Source of the DNA: Amblyornis subalaris
Lineage: Eukaryota > Chordata > Aves > Passeriformes > Ptilonorhynchidae
Length of the DNA: 64,000 nucleotides
Assembly: GCA_018881555.1 (NCBI GenBank)
Contig: JACAXG010000091.1
Location: 2,824,194 to 2,888,193 of the forward strand
Direction: 5' to 3'
The number at the start of each line of letters is the position of its first letter. The first letter of the stretch is position 1. Positions 38,501-49,122 of this stretch are shown piece after piece. The notes under the pieces were generated by a model. The model was not told the origin of the DNA and searched no databases. It saw only the letters and a list, made by a program, of their open reading frames with translations. The position numbers and the translations under genes were made by a program.

Positions 38501-41229
38501 GAGTTTCTACAGCATAAAGTGAAATTATACCAAGTGTCTGAGATTGCAGTTATCTTTGTCAGAGCCAGGAGGTTCCAAGGGTCACACCTGTGTTTCTGTC
38601 TAAGTGTGGGTGCAAAAGACAAGCTCAAGGCATGTGTCCCTCCAAAAAGTTTTATGGGCACATGGTGTTGCAGCCTGCTCTGGATCCAAACCACAATGGC
38701 TCCTCATTTGTGCAGTTTAGACATACCTGAATTCATTCACTGAATGAACCTCTTCCCATTTCTGGACTGCACAGCCCTTGCTGAACAGGATGGAGAGCAG
38801 TCTGAGCCGACCACGAGGGCNAAGGAAGCAGGTTTTCTCACAAACAGGGAAGGAGACCCTGCAACCACACACAGAGTGTTGTAACCAACCACAGGGCTCA
38901 GCACATCAGGAAAGCTCACACAGACTTTACAGCCCTTTTCCTAAAAGCATCCTCAGTCTGGAAAAAGGATCATGACTTGAGTCCACCTCAGAGAAGTGAG
39001 TAGTGGCTTATACCCTTCTTAGGTTCTTTCCTCTGTCCACATACTCACACACAACCTCTCCTTTGCCAGTCCAGCCATCACTTGACCCTTCTTTTCACCA
39101 CAGTGGCAGAGGAGATGAATAGTTAGTGGTAGTGGTAGGTCCAGCTATCTCAAGGAGATAATTATGCCGTTACTTGAACCCTAAGTCTATAAATTTTTTC
39201 TATGCAACCATCAAATATTAATTCAAGAAACTAGCATGACCAGCTGCCTAAGGCAATGAGCAACAATGTTCCTATTACCATGTTTCATGCAAAAACGATT
39301 AGGAGAAAGGAATCTGAAGAAAATGACTCTGCACATTAGTGCATTTCTGACTGCTGAACGTCTGCTTTTCTGCTTTTGAAACTTCCCTATATTGACAAAA
39401 CACACAAGCAGTATGCAAAACACTTGTGGAAGAGGAAGCCCAATCAGACTCGACAGGCAGAGGAAACAAAACGGGGCAGAGCCAAGAGCCCCCACCCNCC
39501 CGTTCTCGGTACAGTACACTGGGAACAGCCTGCTTGGCAGCAGCCCTTGCAGGAACACACCTGGATTGGGAGGCAGAGCAGCACCAAACCCACCCTGCCA
39601 GCCAGTAATGGAGTGTCCTGCAGTGGGAACAGGGAGATCCCTACCCTGCTGTGGGCTCACACCTGCATATGTTGAAACCACACCCATGTTTGAAATACAA
39701 ACCCAGAGAACATTCCATTGAGGAATGTGAGGAGCTATTTAGCAAAAACTTTGTCGTCTTGTGCTGGTACAAACAACTTTCTGTTAGTTTTAATTTTTTG
39801 ATGGTAAAACCATTAGAAATGATGCTATGACTAGAAATCTAGACAGCATTTAATGTTCAAGGATTCTGAATTTTAGTATTTCTCCTATTGCCTCTTTTAT
39901 GGAAACTATTAATTGTAATTCAAGCCCAAAATATTAAAAGCAGTATACAGATATAAGGAGTCTTTCGTGTCAATAAGGAATAATTTCTAGCTGCACTTTA
40001 ATGAATAGGCTTTCACCTTTTGTTACAGTGGGAAATCACTTTTCCTCTGTAGCGCAGGACATCTTCATAGATTTGTTTTCCATTATCTTTAATGGCACTG
40101 GCAAATACAGAGTTCATACATTTCTGCTAAATATATCTAGAGCTGTTGGAACACCAGTTTCTAAGCATATTACAAGTTTAACTATTCGGTTAACCCAAAG
40201 TTACAATTTAATTAACATACTGGTAGAATATTCAAAGATGGTGTCACCTTATCATTCACGCCTGTCTTGGGGATTGTTATCCCATAGTCATGTTGTCACT
40301 GTTTGTCCTTCTCCTCCCTTGCCCCTTCCTGGCTGGGGGTATCACGATATGTGTGGGTTTGGCCTGGGATTCTAGTGGGGCTGGGGACGAGGGTTGTTCC
40401 CTTCCAGGGGGAGGGATCTCCTACTAAAGAATTGTTATTCCTTTTCCCATATCTTTGCCTGAAAACCCCATAATTTCAAAGTTATAATAATTTGGAGGGA
40501 GTGGGTCATGTTTTCCATTCCAGGAAGGCTCCCACCTTCCTCAGCAGACACCTGTCTTTTAAACCCAGACAACACCGCACTGGAAAGCATAAAGAAAGAT
40601 CCTCTGACTTGGCTCACAAGCAACCTCGAAATCTCTGAAGTGCTGGAAAATNCTAACACCTGAAAGGCCAATCTGTGCTCTTAAGAAAATTTTGTTTGTA
40701 CTGGTTTTAAGCTCTATTTTCACTCCTTTCCTGAATGAGTAGCTGATTGTACACACATAGAAAATACAACTCAGCACTGATAAGAAAGGCTTCATTATTT
40801 AATTTAAAACTTTTAATTACCTGTGGAAGACTAATGAGGAGCAACTTCAAATACTCACATAATACTGGAGGTTATTGTCAAAGATTAAAGTTAACCTAAA
40901 ATGGTTCGTGATATTTCCTCCCTACTGTGATTTTTCTACACTTTCTCCCTGAATTGTCTAGTCAAGTCAGACTNTGTGGGCTGTGACCTGTTAGTTCTCT
41001 GCAGGCTGCAAGGTCATGACATCATGAAAAGTGTTTCTCTTTTTTTCTCCACTGTGAATAATATTCTGAGATAAGCTGAGAAGGAATTTAAAGAGAGTTA
41101 TCACCAGTTTTGAAAAAAACCCAATTCAACTATCAGATCAGAACAGAAAAGGTAATTTGTTTATCACTGGCTTGTCTGTATATATTGTAATTCTGCAATG
41201 ACCAAAACCATGTATTCCGNATTAGTGCC

Positions 41230-41256
41230 TTTCCTCCTCCTCCTCCTCCTCTCTTC
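41230..41256. repeat. (CCT)n microsatellite
   Basis: Six or more tandem TCC/CCT units in a pyrimidine-only stretch that continues as CTCTTCTTCC. Simple sequence. Confidence 0.9.
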
Positions 41257-42412
41257 TTCCCAAATATCAGTGGCAATCTGAAAAAAAAAATCTCAAAAGC
41301 TACTCATAGAAGTTCTCAAGTCTTCTGGTATTTTAAGCAATAAAATAATGTTTTGCATCCAAAATACCTAGCAAAAAAATACCTGAGACTCTCCATCAAC
41401 AATAATGCAGCTGTGTTAAGAGGACTCACCTCTAAAACTTTGACTATATTCTGAAGGTAAAACTGGTATTATTAAGTACTGTTTTTTATCTTTATTATCT
41501 TTTTATTTACTAGCTCTACCCACTTTTTTTTTTCACCTCTACTTCAGTGACCACACATAATCACAGAAACTTACTTTATGTTCCGCCTTTATGTTGATCC
41601 CTGGCCCCTTTGGGCTGCTNCCAGCACCTCCCTCCTGGCTGCTCCAGAATATGTTACAAAAGCAATTTTGACCAATGCTCCTGCAAGTGTGGGCCCTTGC
41701 CAAGGCATCGTGTGGATCTGGTTGAGGGAAGGAAGGGCTCTCCCTCTTCCCTCCCCTTCTGCCTGACGCACAAAAAATGCCACCTCAAAGAAATTGCTTT
41801 CAAGTGCTTCATTTTGACTAGGGTAACAAAATTATTTTTGCCTTACAAACTTACAAAGATTTCCTTCGGAAGATTAAAAAACAAAATCTGAAAGAATTAA
41901 ATTGATTAGAACTGCTCTCAGATGATCTGGCAAGGGCTGTTCNAACTGAAATCTAATTTGCCGTGGCATGACCAGTTAATATGCAGGGCACAGTTCATCC
42001 TCCCATGCACACCACACACCCTCACGGTCTGCAGAGTTGCTCCAGGAATTGTAAGCACCTACAAACAACACAATGCTTGTGCAAAACTTCAAGTCAATAA
42101 GGCTTATCCATGCTCCTTNAATGCATAAAGCAGATACCAACCGATTTAGTTTGCTCTCTATTGCACACAGATTAGCAGCCTGGTGACTACNTCAGTACTA
42201 GTACAACTATTTTGTAAAGGCTTTAATACTGCACCATCCCACTTTTAAGTGCATGTACTGTGATTTTTGAANTTGAAATCGAGAAATCAGCTTAAAACAA
42301 GCATCTGGTATGACAGAAAAAAGGGCTGAAATACACAGAAATGCCCTGATGCCAAGTCAAGAGACTTCAGAACTGTGGCACCAGTTAATTAAATCTTAAA
42401 CTTAGTAATTTG

Positions 42413-42450
42413 GTTTTTTGTTGNTTTTTTTTTGTTGTTGTTTTTGTTTC
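42413..42450. repeat. T-rich (GTT)n-like tract
   Basis: A run of Ts with interspersed G (TTTTTTGTTG, N, then TTTTTTTTGTTGTTG). It looks like degraded simple repeat or the A-tail complement of a lost retroposon; no element body is recognised beside it. Confidence 0.75.
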
Positions 42451-44453
42451 ACAGGGCATCATTATTCCGTTGCAGAAATGGTTTTCTTTTAGCCACCACC
42501 ATTGTGTACAGCAGGTCAGTCTGAACCTGGTTTACAAGATATTTCACAATTTCTAAGTATTTTTTGTGGTATTTCTGNCCTCCCCACACACACATTTATG
42601 GAGCTTTAATGCCACTACTTNCACCTGCGAGAAGCCACATACCTTCCTCATATTCCTAGAATGATGAGAAAACAACCTCTACAGAAGGCAGACTCCTGTT
42701 AAAAACTGGATTGTAAACCATGATGCAGACAGGTTTGAAACACAGAGATTGCAGTTACACCTATAACAATAACTTCCAATAAATATTGCAGAATAAACAG
42801 GAATCATTGACAACAATTGTGTGTCATTATATGAGAAACTCTGTTAGATGGATCATTCTTTTTCCCCCGTAATATTGTGAGCTGAAGATGCACTTCATAA
42901 GGTGATGTGATGTAGGATTAGAGTGTGTTACAATGCGATTGGGTGTAGAATCCTCAAAGTTTTGTTTCTCNTTTTCATTTTAAAACATTTTCTGTTTGTT
43001 TTCATCCTGGTTTTACTCTCTCCAGTCCTGGTGAAAAATCTCCCCATTTCTGGGCCGAATGGGTGGTACAGCAGCACAGGACTCACGAGAGGGCTCTCGA
43101 TTCCTCCTCTGTTGTTACACCTCCTGGCAGCAGCAAAGCTGAGCACGCTGCACAGAGCTGGGAATGCTGCCTCTGGCATCTTCNGCAGGAATTGATAAAG
43201 TCAAGGAAAGATTATTCTAGCAGGACAGGCAGGCCTGGCTTTCCCCTTCACTGTTACAAATAAATGGTGAAACTCCACTGCGAGTTTTGCGTTATTTTTA
43301 TAAAACTGTTTGTCTTCGAGAGGAGCAGTGAAGCTGAGAAGTGCCATTGGGAATGTGTCACGTGTGAGGCTCNGAGATGCAGGAGGTGATGGTTTGGTCA
43401 ACACACAACAAAAGTAAACAGAGATTTCCTACTAAGGATAATCAGAACTGCAGCACTCAGCACGCCACTCTAGCACTTCCAACATTGCTCAGGCTTCCTG
43501 TGGGCTTTCATTTCCCCTCATTTGGCATTNGAAAGCAAAAGAGCAGAAAGGCAAATAGGCCTTCAGGTGCCAGCAAAAGAATTCTGAGGCAAAGACATAA
43601 ATACTTGTTCTGGAACAACTCCTCAGAGCTCCATGTTTCTCCTGATAACAGAAAGGGATTTTTTTTTTTCTCATTGATTTCTTTTTGCAACTGAACTTAC
43701 CAAATAGAAGTTTCCTCAAATGATTCTTCCAACTAATCCGATAGAAAACTAACCTTGTTATATTTATTGACAGAACATTGAAATAAATATTATAGGTCNA
43801 GAGGGAACGTTTCAGGTAATTGATCATTTTTTTTAGTAAATAACAAATGCACTGTATTCTCTTTGGCATATTATGCTGGGAATAATCTGAAAAAAATGCT
43901 TACCTTGTACAAAGATCATCNCAGAAACAACCTCTTCAAGTCCCCAGGGAGCAGGCACCCTTTTGAATAAATCTGATCTTGAGCAAACAAGCAATTAGCA
44001 ATTTTAAATGTTTGCAGAATTCTCTTTCTGTGCTTGTTCAGGAATTTAAAAGAAACCAGTTCATGCTTTTATCTGCGACAGTGAGAAGATGTGAAGTCTG
44101 GGGGCAAGCAATTTGTTCCTTAGGNAACAGGTATGGCTTAGAATCGACTACTGGTAGTTTGATACCTTTCACTGAATTTTTCAGTGTCCTTCACTACCAG
44201 CCTAGTGGCCTGCTTCTACCAAGGCTTGTAGTCAGAACACAGCCTAGCCACCCTCTTTACTGCTCATAACTCTGCTCTGGAACCATACAGCAGGATTCTT
44301 CATCTGGCAGACAGTGGGATGAATGATAAACAAACTAAAAGAGTTTGGGGGCCAAGGAGGAGAAGGGTACAGAGGAAAAGCACTGAGAAGCCTTGAGTTT
44401 AGAGGAAAAAGCTATTTGAAAAAATTATGCGTAGGTCTGAAGAAAAACATATG

Positions 44454-44479
44454 AANCTGAGCAGAATTTTGCTCAGTTT
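44454..44479. other. short inverted repeat around CTGAGCA/TGCTCAG
   Basis: AA-N-CTGAGCA (44454-44463) and TGCTCAGTTT (44470-44479) are reverse complements apart from the N, around a 6-nt loop. It is a small hairpin in AT-rich DNA; isolated hairpins of this size are expected by chance. Confidence 0.5.
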
Positions 44480-46065
44480 TGCTAAATATGATACTCAGTA
44501 TGAAAAAGCTTTTCACAAATAAGGCAACACTCAGATGTTTAGATGAGACTGTCTCACTTCAACAGCATGCATTCATGAGCTACCACACACAAATAGCCAA
44601 ATGGCCTCTTTTTGCAAGATTTACAGGCAGCACACCTGTACNCAGCCAGATAACTTCCTAGGGCAGGTTCTCTGACTTCCTGAAGACAGTAATTTGAAAT
44701 AATATGAGATGATAAATGCAAATGTATTGCAGTGCAGTGCCACAAAGCTCCCCAAAACACTGTCACTTGCATTATCCAAACAGCCTGATGTTTCACTTTG
44801 AGGACATAAAAAGACACTAATTTTTTTAGAGGTTTTAAAACCTGAAATGAGACCTCGGAAGAGAAACAAGCAGAAAAAAAATCCTAACCTAAACAAAGCA
44901 AAGGACAATAGAGTTAGAGTGTATACCACAAGCGAAAGCACACTGCAGAAATGCCACAAGCTGCATCTCAATTTTATTTACCTTGAGGGTCCCTCACCAA
45001 GTCAAAAGCATTGCTAAAATTGTGAGGAAGCTTTCTGTGATTAGAAGACCAATGCCTGATTCGACCAGAGAGAGAATATGATTACACTTCTCCCACAGCA
45101 CCGAGCATGAACCTCATCTGTACATGGCTTCCAGCTAAAGAGCACTGCTGCTGAAAGTAACTTATTCCTTGCCAGGGGTTATAGTCAATGTCTGTTCTGT
45201 GGACATTATGTACAGAGACTTTGTATGCTACTGAAAAAAGAGACATATGAAGCCTTCTGGATAGTATTTGTTCGTGAAGAGCTACAGTTCTTTTCAGCTC
45301 TGTTCACTGTTGGAGTTTTACTTTCTTACTGAGCATGCAGACTCAGAATTCCTGCAGTAAAGAATTGCTTCATACAAAACGTTTTNCAGCAATAATGGTT
45401 TCTTCACAGCATACTGTGTTCTGACTAACTTTGGGGAGTATTTATGAATTCACATTACGACTGTGGTATATGTAGATTGAGCCAATGCTTTTGATGTAAT
45501 TTTTCCTACTCTCATTGTACAAGTATTTAAAACAGTAAACATTCGTGAAGAAAGGAAAACAAAAAGCACCTTTTACTGGCAAGGCTGGCCGTCATTTGGT
45601 ACTTGATTACCCACTGGAGATGCAAACCATATCCTCAAATATTTGTGACGGGTCTTTTAGTGGTGCCAGTGAAAATGTTTTGGAAACAAACACGAGCAGA
45701 GCTTCTTTCTGCTGTTTGCTCCCTGTGTGTGTACACACATGGACAGGGGAACGCCCTTTATTTCTCAAACGTTTCTATTTAAGAGAGCACAGACTCTTNG
45801 CACTGTGTTATTTGCACTTCTGATTGTGGAGGGCTGGTATAGGAAGAAACAGAGAACAGCACAGGCACTGCTTCTAAAACCCTTTTCTGATTTTTGAGTA
45901 AAGGATCACAGTCATTCACCTGGCCAGTGTGCAAAGTTGCTTCATATATTGACTTGAGCATACACTGACTATCAGTGCACAACAGCATAAAGCATCCTTT
46001 GCAAAACCAGAAATCCTTCAGGATCTGTGCATGACCTTTTAACACCTAGATTTACTGGAAAACAT

Positions 46066-46110
46066 AATAGTTCCAGCTGTACAGGACCTGCATNGATCAT
46101 CTAGTCCCAC
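46066..46110 (-). mobile_element. possible old CR1 3'-end fragment
   Basis: ATAGTTCCAGCTGTACAGGA followed by CCTGCAT, N and GATCATCTAGTCCCACTG resembles the antisense CR1 block in which a GGAAAGGACCT-like stretch leads into GATCATCTAGTCCAAC. Similarity does not extend convincingly further right. It may be a very old copy or a coincidence. Confidence 0.4.
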
Positions 46111-47812
46111 TGTTACCCAGGTTGATAACAGAGTGAAAGGAGAGTGGTAGAATCTTCAGGCACTCGGGGCTTGCACGCTGCCACCTCGTGGTACTGCTCA
46201 CCCACAGGCTGGAACTACACGAGNCCCAAACACCAAACATCCTCCTAAAACCTGAATGTGAAAAGGCAACAATATCTCCTGGCTTCCTCTCCTAGAAACA
46301 ATGAGCCGAAATAAGCAGGTAAGTCACCCAAAGCCTGGTGTTGCTTTCTGCTTTAAAGCAACCTCTCTTGTTGCATCCTGTCCTTTNGTACATAACTGCA
46401 GTTGATGATGTCTTAGTGATATTTTAGAAAGGAGCTCTTATAATCTGTGAAAATATGAAATACAGAGACTAAAACTAAGTAGAGTGAAGAATTGTTAAAG
46501 GGGACTCTGTCCTAATACTGGTTTCAGTAGCCATTACAGCAATATCAGGAAATGTGTAAAAGTGACTNTACCAAGCCAAAACCACAAACAACCCATGATT
46601 GCACGTCTGACAGAGACTGACAGCACACACACAAGAGAGCCTGCGATTAGCACCAAAATACTGCTTCCCCCAGACACCTTCTGATCTCTGGTGCAATCTC
46701 TCTCCTTCAGAAGCTTCTCCGCTTGTTTTTGCAAACCTATGGACTTCGAATAGAGGCAAGAGAGACCAAGAGGGGTAGGTCCCACTTGGTGTCAATTAGC
46801 ATAATTCCATGGACCCACTGGAGATACCCAGGTTTGCAGCAGGCAGCAAGCTGGATTGGTGTGGTCCACAAAAAGAATTTGCACTTTGTGTGTTTAAGAA
46901 AGATCAATATCTGGGCAACCAAATAAATTTAGGTATGTGTTTACCCAAGCTTTTCCCTACTGTCTTGCTATATCTCAAAGATAATTCAGGAGAATTGCTT
47001 GAATGACAAAAAAAAAGGGAGCCATTGACACTTTTTTTATATTTTGAAAATGTAGCATTGAGGACAAGTCAAATAGACTTTTGCAATACTTTTCCCNATA
47101 GTTTTTGGGGCATGTGAATTTCTATTTGCACATGGACTTAATCACACTGCTGCACGTTTTGCTTTCTAGAACCTCGGGTAATTGGCACCACAAGGCAACC
47201 CTTTACAGTGTAATACCTTATGCTGGGCCACCCTACTGTGAGACCACAGTGTTGATAACTCACCTACCAGGAGTTGACAGACTACACTGAAAATTGGAAG
47301 GGGGGGAGGAATAGAAGGAAGGAAAAAAAGAGCGGGAGGGAGACAGAGAAATACATTTTTAAAGATAACCTGGAGGCAAATATAATATTTATACTTATTT
47401 ATCCTCACAGCACAATCATAAGCCCCAAAACATGTCTAATGAGGTGGAATTGCAAAATGGCCATGAGTCCTACTTACTTGGCTTCTCAGTGGTCTCTTAG
47501 CAGTCACATGGATCTGTATTTTTCAACTATGTGACTGCTGCAGGCAAAACTCCTATAAGTAAGAGTGAGAGTCACAGCAAGTCCTTAACTCTCAGTGGTA
47601 TTCATCCACGAAACTGCCAACCCAGGAAAAATGAAAAGACAGGAAAAAAAAATGCAGGGGCAATTAAGCACTGCAGAGAACTGTACTTAACACCTTGTTT
47701 CACATTTGCAGGGCATCCTCTGCTCAAATGANCTTCCATTCAGAGCTTGCCTCAACTCTTTGAATGGCCTCTACTCTTCAAGCCATCATAATGAAGCAGA
47801 AATATGAAAGAA
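46111..47812. other. gene-free stretch
   Basis: No exon or transposon recognised. It contains the polypurine tract at 47.30-47.35 kb, an A-run near 47009 and a T-run near 47032. Open frames are at most about 106 codons. Confidence 0.55.
47296..47350. repeat. polypurine tract
   Basis: About 55 bp of almost pure G/A (GGAAGGGGGGGAGGA, AGAAGGAAGGAAAAAAAGAG, GGGAGGGAGA) with three pyrimidine interruptions. It could adopt triplex (H-DNA) or G-rich structure. No function is implied by its neighbours. Confidence 0.8.
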
Positions 47813-48632
47813 ATCAACGAATCATTAAGGTTGGAAAAGACCTCCAAGACCATCGAGTCCAACCTTTAACCGAACACNATCATGTCAACTACATCCTAGC
47901 ACAAAGTGCCACATCCTGTCATTTCTTGAACATTTCCGGGGATGGGGACTCCACCATCTCCTCGGGCAGCCCCTTCCAATGCCTGACCACCCTCTCAGTG
48001 AAGCAATTCCTCCTGATGTCCAANCTGAACATCCCCTGGAGCATTTTGAGGCCTCCTCAAGGTTTCCTCTTGTCCTGTCCCTTGTTCCTTGGGAGCAGAG
48101 CCCGACCCCCACTGGCTGCCCCTCCTGTCAGGGAGTTGTGGAGAGCCAGAAGGTCCCCCCTGAGCCTCCTTTCCTCCAGGCTGAGCCCACCCAGCTCCCT
48201 CAGCCACTTCTCACATGACTGACTCTTCATACCCTCCCCCAGCTCCATTCCCTTCCCTGGACATGCTTCAGCACCTCAATGTCTTTCTTGCCATGAGGGG
48301 CTGTCTTGGGGTTCATTATCCCACATCCAGGTTGTGCCCAAAAGTTGTTCAGATATTAAANAGGACTGGCCCCAACACTGGTCCCTGAGGGACAGCACTA
48401 GTGACCGGACGCCAGCTGCATGCAGCATCATTCCCCACCCCTGGCAGGGCCCGGCCACCACCCGGTTTTTAACCCAGCAAAATGTCCCTGTCCAAGCTGT
48501 GGGCTGCANCTTCTCCAGGAGAATTCCCTGGAAGACAGTTTCAAGGGCTTTACTGAAATCCAGGTANACACACACACACAGTCTTTCCCTCTTCCACTAG
48601 GTGGGTCACCTGGACATAGAAGTAGACAAGAA
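47813..48632 (-). mobile_element. CR1 LINE, internally deleted, 5'-truncated
   Basis: This is the longest transposon copy here. The 3' end is at the left (TCAACGAATCATTAAGGTTG, then GGAAAAGACCTCCAAGACCA). The antisense 3' region follows: GATGGGGACTCCACCATCTC, a CTTGTCCTGTCCCTTGTTCC-like block, CAGCACCTCAATGTCTTTCT. Around 48303-48350 the expected sequence is lost and replaced by about 45 bp without clear CR1 match. CR1 homology resumes at AGGACTGGCCCCAACACTGG with the reverse-transcriptase-coding part, so several hundred bases of the element are missing internally. A CA run at 48567-48581 interrupts the coding part. The copy cannot encode an active enzyme. Its right end is near 48632. Confidence 0.93.
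48354..48632 (-). pseudogene. broken CR1 reverse-transcriptase fragment
   Basis: On the minus strand the translation includes YLDFSKALETV (about 48534-48566), which matches RT motif A of CR1/L2-type enzymes (usual form YLDFSKAFDTV). The catalytic first Asp is kept, but the second is changed to Glu and Phe to Leu. The downstream segment GILLEK and WVKN follow in the same frame. The motif-B-like sequence VPQG..VLGP is readable only in a different frame (about 48362-48405), so at least one frameshift separates the two. The upstream fingers region and everything N-terminal are absent. This is a dead retrotransposon gene, not a host gene. Confidence 0.85.
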
Positions 48633-48943
48633 ATCAAAACATGTCAGGGAGTTCTCCAATGTCACCAAAGAGGGATGAGCCCCATCCTGGTCAATATTAC
48701 GTCTTCTACTTGTCATTTAGCTTTATTTCAGCTTCATTTCAAGCGCTTTTGGAAAGTATCTAATACTTCCTAAAAGCTTGGGACTCTTCTACTGACGTAA
48801 TCTAATCTGCACATCAAACTAGCTGCTGAGTCAGAACCACCAGGGGTTCTAAAATGACCAGGTTAACCNTCATGTTTCCAGAAGATCATTCCANATTCCT
48901 AANGTGCTGAAAACATTTATTTTTGTCTGAATGTCCTGATTCN
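48633..48943. other. spacer between two CR1 copies
   Basis: About 310 bp without recognised features. It is AT-rich and its right half is rich in isolated Ns (48869, 48894, 48903, 48943). It may contain the unrecognisable 5' remnant of either flanking CR1. Confidence 0.5.
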
Positions 48944-49122
48944 TATAATCACAGAATAGAGTGGGTTGGAAGGGACCTTTAANGTCCATCTGGTNCAACC
49001 CCTCTGCAATGAGTAGGGACCTCTTCAACTCAGTGAGGTTGCTTAGAGCCTCAACCTGATCTCATCCAACTCGTTCAAACTGGCCTTGAATATTTTCAGA
49101 GNTGGAAACATTCTCACCTATT
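48944..49122 (-). mobile_element. CR1 LINE 3' end, 5'-truncated
   Basis: The plus strand reads ATAATCACAGAATAGAGTGG, GTTGGAAGGGACCTTTAA, CAACCCCTCTGCAATGAG, TAGGGACCTCTTCAACTCAG, GGTTGCTTAGAGCC, GGCCTTGAATATTTTCAGAG. This is the antisense of the CR1 3' region of the CACAGAATCACAGAATAG-type subfamily. It differs in subfamily signature from the 47.8-kb copy, so the two are probably independent insertions about 300 bp apart in the same orientation. Several Ns fall inside it. Confidence 0.9.

Larger units (their letters stand above)
32527..46065. other. gene-free stretch
   Basis: About 13.5 kb lacking recognisable exons. It contains a POU-like site (34.36 kb), a candidate conserved block (35.2-35.5 kb), simple repeats at 41.2 and 42.4 kb and a short inverted repeat at 44.46 kb. 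Open frames reach 154 codons (39223-39687, minus) but encode no recognised protein. A 125-codon plus frame at 36249-36626 follows a good-looking splice acceptor at about 36291 but has no recognised homology. Confidence 0.5.

Noticed and set aside
39223..39687. 154-codon minus-strand open frame
   Set aside because: No recognised protein, an N within it, and overlapping plus-strand frames of similar length.
40360..40425. Possible G-quadruplex in a G-rich run
   Set aside because: One loop would be about 13 nt, so the usual short-loop criterion fails.
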